DNA from: Mariniphaga sp.
Lineage (GTDB): Bacteria; Bacteroidota; Bacteroidia; Bacteroidales; Prolixibacteraceae
Assembly: GCA_013203525.1 (NCBI GenBank)
Contig: JABMQB010000849.1
Coordinates: 1 to 11,461, forward strand
Length of the DNA: 11,461 nt
Direction: 5' to 3'
Part shown: in pieces, positions 8,080 through 11,461 of the stretch
Layout: each line of letters starts with the position of its first letter
Numbering within the stretch: the stretch's first letter is position 1
The notes under the pieces: model-generated
The model's database searches: none
The model's input: only the letters and a program-made list of their open reading frames with translations
Told to the model about the DNA's origin: nothing
Translations under genes and position numbers: made by a program

Positions 8080-8284
8080 AAGGAATCTTAAATTAACTAT
8101 AGATTGGCAAAATGTAACAAAAGCACAATTAACAGGCTGATTTCGGTATTTAAATAATTAGGGTTTGCTGATTTCCTCTAACGAGGCATTTAAAATGTTG
8201 ATAAACAGGTCAAAATGCAAGGTAAAATTACTGTTGTTTAAGATATTTTTTTGGTCAGATTGGTGAGTAGTTATCAATTAAAGC
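8080..8284. other. Non-coding gap with no recognisable gene
   Basis: This AT-rich stretch, together with the IS leader 8301-8412, makes up a 333-bp gene-free region. A short frame near 8095-8150 reads LAKCNKSTINRLISVFK, which vaguely resembles a helix-turn-helix but is too short to name. No promoter, tRNA or strong terminator was seen. Confidence 0.4.
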
Positions 8285-8300
8285 ATTAGTGTCCGATAAA
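8285..8300 (+). repeat. Left terminal inverted repeat of the IS4-family relic
   Basis: ATTAGTGTCCGATAAA matches the reverse complement of 9255-9270 at 15 of 16 positions. Confidence 0.85.
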
Positions 8301-8412
8301 AATTAAATAACGTTCTTTGAAATCTTTGTTATATATGGATTATAGAGCTTTTTAGTTGCGTATTGATTTAAATTGAGATCTTGCTTTTTAGCTTTGTGAG
8401 AAGATAAAAACC

Positions 8413-9258
8413 ATGAACCAAGGCAAATATGGTTACTCTCAACTTACAGATTTTTTCCCAAAACGGATCTTTGATGGTTATGTTGGCAAATACCATGGGA
8501 ATAAGTACGTAAAGCATTTTGCTTGTTGGAATCAACTGCGGTATATTATATTTGGTAAACTTACCGCTAGAAATAGCATGAGGGATCTTATGATTAGTAT
8601 TGAGCCACATAAACCCAAGTATTATCATCTTGGATTTGGCATAGGAACATCAATATCCAACTTTGCCACCTCCAATGAGAAAAGGGATTTCAGAATATTT
8701 GAAGATTTTGCATACTACGTTATCGATCAAGCAAGTCACTCCTCGATAGTTGATCAAGATTTTCAGTTAGATGTTGAAGGAAATGTTTATGCCTTCGATT
8801 CTACAAACATTGATCTTTGTTTGAGTATGTTCTGGTAGGCTGAATTTCGAAAAACAAAGGGAGTGATCAAATTGCATACATTGTATGATATTAAAACTTT
8901 CATCCCTAATTTTATCTAATAACTTTGACCTGACTACTAAAGAAATTGCTCAGCTTTACAAATACCATTGGAAGGTTGAACTGTTTTCAAGTGGATAAAA
9001 CAACACTTAAAGATCAAATTATTTTTGGGAACGAGCCTGAATGCAGTCAAGATACAGATCTATTCTGCAATAATTGCTAACTGTCTGTTTGCATTGTTTC
9101 GTAATAAATTGAAAGTTGCCCGTTCAACCTACGAAATCTTACCGATTTTGAGCATATCCCTACTTGACAAAACGCCTCTAAATGTGCTACTTAAGAATAC
9201 AGATTACAAAGATGTCATAGAACTATATGGTAAACAGCAGAAAATCAACTGGTATTAA
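8413..9258 (+). pseudogene. IS4-family transposase, inactivated by nonsense codon, deletion and frameshift
   Basis: The first frame (8413-8838, 141 residues) carries the DUF4372 N-terminal domain (GKYGYSQLTDFFPKRIF, KYVKHFACWNQL) and the first catalytic Asp in FDSTNIDLCL (Asp129). It stops at TAG 8836-8838, where the family has a second Trp; the frame continues beyond the stop as AEFRKTKGVIKLHTLYDIK. At about 8911-8914 the sequence jumps to LSNNFDLTTKEIAQLYKYHW. This skips roughly 100 residues that should include the second catalytic Asp. The third acid is kept in the YKYHWKVELF segment. One T is missing in the T-run 8984-8987 and shifts the frame; the C-terminus (FKWIKQHLKIK to LLDKTPLNVLL) then runs from 8989 to TAA at 9256-9258. 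Three independent lesions show long-standing decay. Confidence 0.9.
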
Positions 9259-9270
9259 TCGGACACTAAT
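9255..9270 (-). repeat. Right terminal inverted repeat of the IS4-family relic
   Basis: TTAATCGGACACTAAT is the inverted partner of 8285-8300. It overlaps the last bases of the transposase stop region and ends 26 bp before the start codon of the glycoside hydrolase gene at 9297. Confidence 0.85.
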
Positions 9271-9296
9271 AGTACTGTTTAGTAATTGAATACACT

Positions 9297-10922
9297 ATGG
9301 AAATTCGAAAATTGTTAACAAGTTTATTCCTGATATTAGTTTCAATTATTATTCTCTCAGGATGCGCTGACCAAAATATAAATGTGCTTGATTCCTTTGA
9401 CTACAAACATTACATCGCACGTTTCAACGAGAATCACACTGAGGTTTATCCGCAATATGTACCGAATGATACGGCCTGGGACTTTCTTAAAGAAAACATT
9501 CCCCTACTGGATTGTCCAGATAAGGATATTGAACAGACCTATTATTACCGCTGGTGGTCGTTTCGAAAACACATCAAAAAGACCCGTGTTGGGTATGTAA
9601 TAACCGAGTTTTTGCCCGACGTTGGATGGTCGGGTAAGTATAATACCATAAGCTGCCCTGCCGGCCATCACATATACGAGGGCAGGTGGTTGAGAAATTC
9701 TATGTTCATCAGCGACTATATTGATTTTTGGCTAAAGGAATCTGGTGAAGGTATTCGTAGTTACAGTTTCTGGATTGCCGATGCTGTTCTGTCTTTTAAT
9801 ATGATACATCGGAATGATTCAGTTATGATCGACCAACTGCCTTATCTGGTAGATAATTATAAGGAGTGGGAAAAGATCCGCAGGGATAGCGGCAATATCC
9901 TATTCTGGCAGGTTGACGACCGTGATGGTATGGAATTTACATCCAGCGGCCGGATATTGAATGGTGGAGTGAAAAAAGGCTGGGTGGCAGCCACACGGCC
10001 TACCATCAATAGTTACATGTATGGCGATTCAAAGGCGATATCCCGCATTGCTGGTATTGCCGATAATAATGAATTGATTAAAACTTTTGATGAGAAAGCT
10101 TCCAGGCTGAAAGAACTTGTCCAAAAGCGGCTTTGGAACGACACCCTGAAGTTTTTTACCGTGCTTCCCCGGGATTATGCGGAATCCAGCAAACCTCTTG
10201 ATGTGCGGGAACAGATCGGCTATGTCCCCTGGTATTTCAACCTGCCGGATGACAATAACGTGTACCCGGTTGCCTGGCAACAGCTCCGGGATACCCTGGG
10301 ATTCAATGCTCCTTACGGTCTCACCACATGCGAGCGAAGACATCCCTATTTTGAAGTCACCTATGATGGCCATGCCTGCCAGTGGAACGGCCCATCATGG
10401 CCCTTTGCTACTTCCCAGACACTCACTGCCATGGCAAACCTGTTGAATGACTATTCCCAGGATGTGGTAACTAAGCAGGATTACCTCAGACTTCTCCATC
10501 GATATGCACTTAGCCATCAACGAACCACAGAGGATGGGAATAAAATCGTCTGGATCGATGAAAACCTGAATCCCTTCACCGGTGAGTGGCTTGCCCGGGC
10601 TATACTGAATCAGAATGAGGATTATCAGTATGAAGAAAGAGGAAAAGCCTACAACCATTCCAGTTTCTGTGACTTGGTGATCAGTGGCTTGATTGGAGTC
10701 CGACCCATGCTTAATGATTCGGTCCGAATCAATCCATTGATTCCGAAGAATCAATGGGATTGGTTTTGCTTGGACCGCATTCCTTATCACGGGGGCGAAC
10801 TGACGGTTTTATGGGATAAAACAGGCGAAAGATATAATAAGGGAAAAGGGTTCAAAGTCTATTATAATGGAAAAATGATACATGCATCTAAGAAAATTGA
10901 AAAATTTACAGTCAAATTATAA
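9297..10922 (+). CDS. Lipoprotein glycoside hydrolase, MGH1/GH63-like (alpha/alpha)6-barrel
   Basis: The product has 541 residues and is intact. The leader has R4 and K5, a hydrophobic run and a canonical lipobox LSGC with Cys23, so it is an outer- or inner-membrane lipoprotein. The catalytic barrel spans about 35-470: YRWWSFRKH (84-92), WSGKYNTISCPAGHHIYEGRW region (111-131), VDDRDGMEFTSSG (206-218), CQWNGPSWPFATSQTL (361-376, like the QWD/N-x-P-x-WP block of trehalase and GH63 relatives) and DENLNPFTGEW (421-431). Asp207, Asp208 or Asp210 with Glu422 are candidate catalytic acids, by analogy with the Asp/Glu pair of inverting GH63 enzymes. A small beta domain closes the protein (about 475-541). 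Substrate is unknown; the surrounding GH10, GH127 and GH31 traces suggest plant hemicellulose side chains. The middle of the gene is visibly richer in G+C than its 5' end and than the central block. Its native leader has been replaced by the end of an insertion sequence. Confidence 0.75.
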   Translation: MEIRKLLTSLFLILVSIIILSGCADQNINVLDSFDYKHYIARFNENHTEVYPQYVPNDTAWDFLKENIPLLDCPDKDIEQTYYYRWWSFRKHIKKTRVGYVITEFLPDVGWSGKYNTISCPAGHHIYEGRWLRNSMFISDYIDFWLKESGEGIRSYSFWIADAVLSFNMIHRNDSVMIDQLPYLVDNYKEWEKIRRDSGNILFWQVDDRDGMEFTSSGRILNGGVKKGWVAATRPTINSYMYGDSKAISRIAGIADNNELIKTFDEKASRLKELVQKRLWNDTLKFFTVLPRDYAESSKPLDVREQIGYVPWYFNLPDDNNVYPVAWQQLRDTLGFNAPYGLTTCERRHPYFEVTYDGHACQWNGPSWPFATSQTLTAMANLLNDYSQDVVTKQDYLRLLHRYALSHQRTTEDGNKIVWIDENLNPFTGEWLARAILNQNEDYQYEERGKAYNHSSFCDLVISGLIGVRPMLNDSVRINPLIPKNQWDWFCLDRIPYHGGELTVLWDKTGERYNKGKGFKVYYNGKMIHASKKIEKFTVKL

Positions 10923-10949
10923 AATCATAATGTAAAACGGAGAATACCT

Positions 10950-11123
10950 ATGAAACGAAACATCCTATTTTTTCTGCTCATCCTTACTGCACTTTTTTTT
11001 ACTTGTAAAAAAAAAATCATGAAATCATGGTAGTTGAAAAACCGACCACCGATTCAATCAATGATTTTTACATTGGCAAACGGGATGCCTTACGCCCAGT
11101 CAGCTTATTAAACTGCCCATAGG
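10950..11123 (+). pseudogene. N-terminal remnant of a GH127/DUF1680-type beta-L-arabinofuranosidase-like lipoprotein
   Basis: ATG 10950 lies 27 bp after the previous stop and opens a lipoprotein leader (MKRNILFFLLILTALFFTC, Cys19). The frame then enters a run of ten A (11007-11016) and stops at TAG 11031-11033. With one more A the frame reads on as KKKNHEIMVVEKPTTDS and NDFYIGKRDALRP. The last matches the usual opening 'DxFYxGNRxPLxPSPxIKLPxG' of GH127/DUF1680 family proteins, which release terminal beta-L-arabinofuranose in characterised members. A second one-base loss at AAA 11110-11112 is needed to reach the LLKLPIG segment. The gene then breaks off at about 11123, leaving some 55 of the expected 600 or more residues. 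The family call is from a short motif only. Confidence 0.55.
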
Positions 11124-11282
11124 GGCCAGGCACTCATGCCCATGATGCAGTTTTCGGTAGCTCACTGGAGTATTTTCGATGAGGAACATCTGAAGGCAGT
11201 AAAAAAAGTCGTGGAGATACGCCAGTACCACATTGATCTGATCCTTGATCTGGCATTCCATGCCTCCAAAACGGCTGCATAG
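11124..11282 (+). pseudogene. Internal fragment of a GH31-family enzyme
   Basis: In a different frame from the preceding remnant, GQALMPMMQFSVAHW followed by SIFDEEHLKAVKKVVEIRQ and LILDLAFHASKT resembles the part of GH31 alpha-glycosidases that follows the catalytic acid/base region, where 'xAxMPxMQFSxAPW' is a hallmark and the next helix begins with a Asp-Glu-Glu turn. The fragment has about 52 codons and ends at TAG 11280-11282, just where the family continues with TGEPIVRP. It has no start codon of its own and no catalytic aspartates. It touches the GH127-type piece directly, which implies a deletion that removed the rest of both genes. Alternative assignment to another barrel family is possible but less likely. 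Confidence 0.6.
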
Positions 11283-11335
11283 ATATTAACATAAAATGGA
11301 TTTATCAACAAAAAAAAGTAGGCAAAAAAGAAAAG

Positions 11336-11384
11336 GTGTTAATAACCAGAATAACTCTGCGAGTTATTTCCGGTTATGTAACAC
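11336..11384. repeat. Long imperfect palindrome (49 bp), possible terminator or mobile-element end
   Basis: Nested arms are visible: GTGTTA / GTAACAC (outer), ATAACC / GGTTAT (11342-11347 and 11372-11377) and AATAACTC / GAGTTATT (11350-11357 and 11361-11368) around a TGC loop, with small internal mismatches. A short ACTATTTTAC stretch follows, so a bidirectional transcription terminator at the end of the broken operon is possible, as is the edge of a small mobile element. The rest of 11283-11461 shows no gene that I can name. Confidence 0.45.
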
Positions 11385-11461
11385 TATTTTACATCATCAT
11401 ATCATTAATAAGAATCAACTTAAAAAACCAATCCGGTGGTCGGAAATTGGGTAGTACCATA

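Larger units (their letters stand above)
8285..9270 (+). mobile_element. Decayed IS4-family insertion sequence (DUF4372/DDE_Tnp_1 type)
   Basis: The element is bounded by inverted repeats beginning ATTAGTGTCCGAT: 13 identical bases, then 2 of the next 3. The 986-bp relic holds a single broken transposase gene. Intact elements of this kind are longer, which agrees with the internal deletion in the transposase. I found no matching direct repeats in the flanks (AAAGC before, AGTAC after), so the target duplication has decayed, or one flank has been rearranged since insertion. The element cannot move by itself, but its intact ends could be used by a related transposase. Confidence 0.85.

Noticed and set aside
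8097..8150. Short frame LAKCNKSTINRLISVFK as a helix-turn-helix relic
   Set aside because: Fewer than 20 residues without a start codon or neighbouring homology; cannot be told from chance.
10029..10790. Long minus-strand open frames opposite the MGH1-like gene
   Set aside because: They overlap a well-supported coding gene on the + strand and show no family motif or leader; they reflect codon bias of the true gene.
11296..11454. 52-codon frame starting MDLSTKKSRQKRKG
   Set aside because: It spans the long palindrome, has no recognisable motif, and its basic content follows from A-rich sequence, so it is more likely non-coding.

Overview
The window is AT-rich and looks like a Bacteroidetes (Bacteroidota) genome. 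The genes carry lipoprotein-type or secretory leaders, Shine-Dalgarno sequences are not evident, and the families present (GH10, beta-helix lipoprotein, SurA-like lipoprotein, DUF5107-TPR, MGH1-like glycosidase, GH127, GH31) are typical of polysaccharide-utilisation regions of this phylum. All genes lie on the + strand. No SusC/SusD pair, regulator, tRNA, rRNA or CRISPR array was seen.

Left block (1-2626): the last 29 codons of a GH10 xylanase-like enzyme, then an intact secreted parallel beta-helix protein (226-1794), then after 34 bp a SurA/PrsA-type chaperone-like lipoprotein (1829-2626). These probably form one transcription unit concerned with extracellular, possibly xylan-type, polysaccharide breakdown.

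First insertion sequence (about 2684-4168): an IS1380-family element. Its transposase is split between two frames: a 35-codon N-terminal piece (2706-2813) ends at TAA and the 402-codon body continues in the +1 frame (2815-4023). A 25-bp imperfect inverted repeat (21 of 25 positions match) brackets it, with a possible AATT target duplication.

Centre (4273-7611): one large intact gene of 1112 codons encoding an exported DUF5107 domain followed by a long TPR array. Directly behind it lies a promoterless C-terminal remnant of an L-fucose isomerase-like gene (7627-8079).

Second insertion sequence (8285-9270): a decayed IS4-family (DUF4372/DDE_Tnp_1) relic with well-preserved ends. Its transposase carries a nonsense codon, an internal deletion that removes part of the catalytic core, and a one-base frameshift. 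Its right end lies 26 bp before an intact lipoprotein glycoside hydrolase of the MGH1/GH63-like (alpha/alpha)6-barrel type (9297-10922).

Right end (10950-11461): a gene graveyard. The signal peptide and N-terminus of a GH127/DUF1680-type protein, broken by two homopolymer frameshifts, run straight into a roughly 50-residue internal piece of a GH31 enzyme, followed by a long imperfect palindrome. Overall this is a carbohydrate-utilisation locus being eroded by insertion sequences and deletions. I found no clear sign of a wholly new system. The most interesting points are the DUF5107-TPR protein, the split IS1380 transposase and the stacked enzyme remnants.
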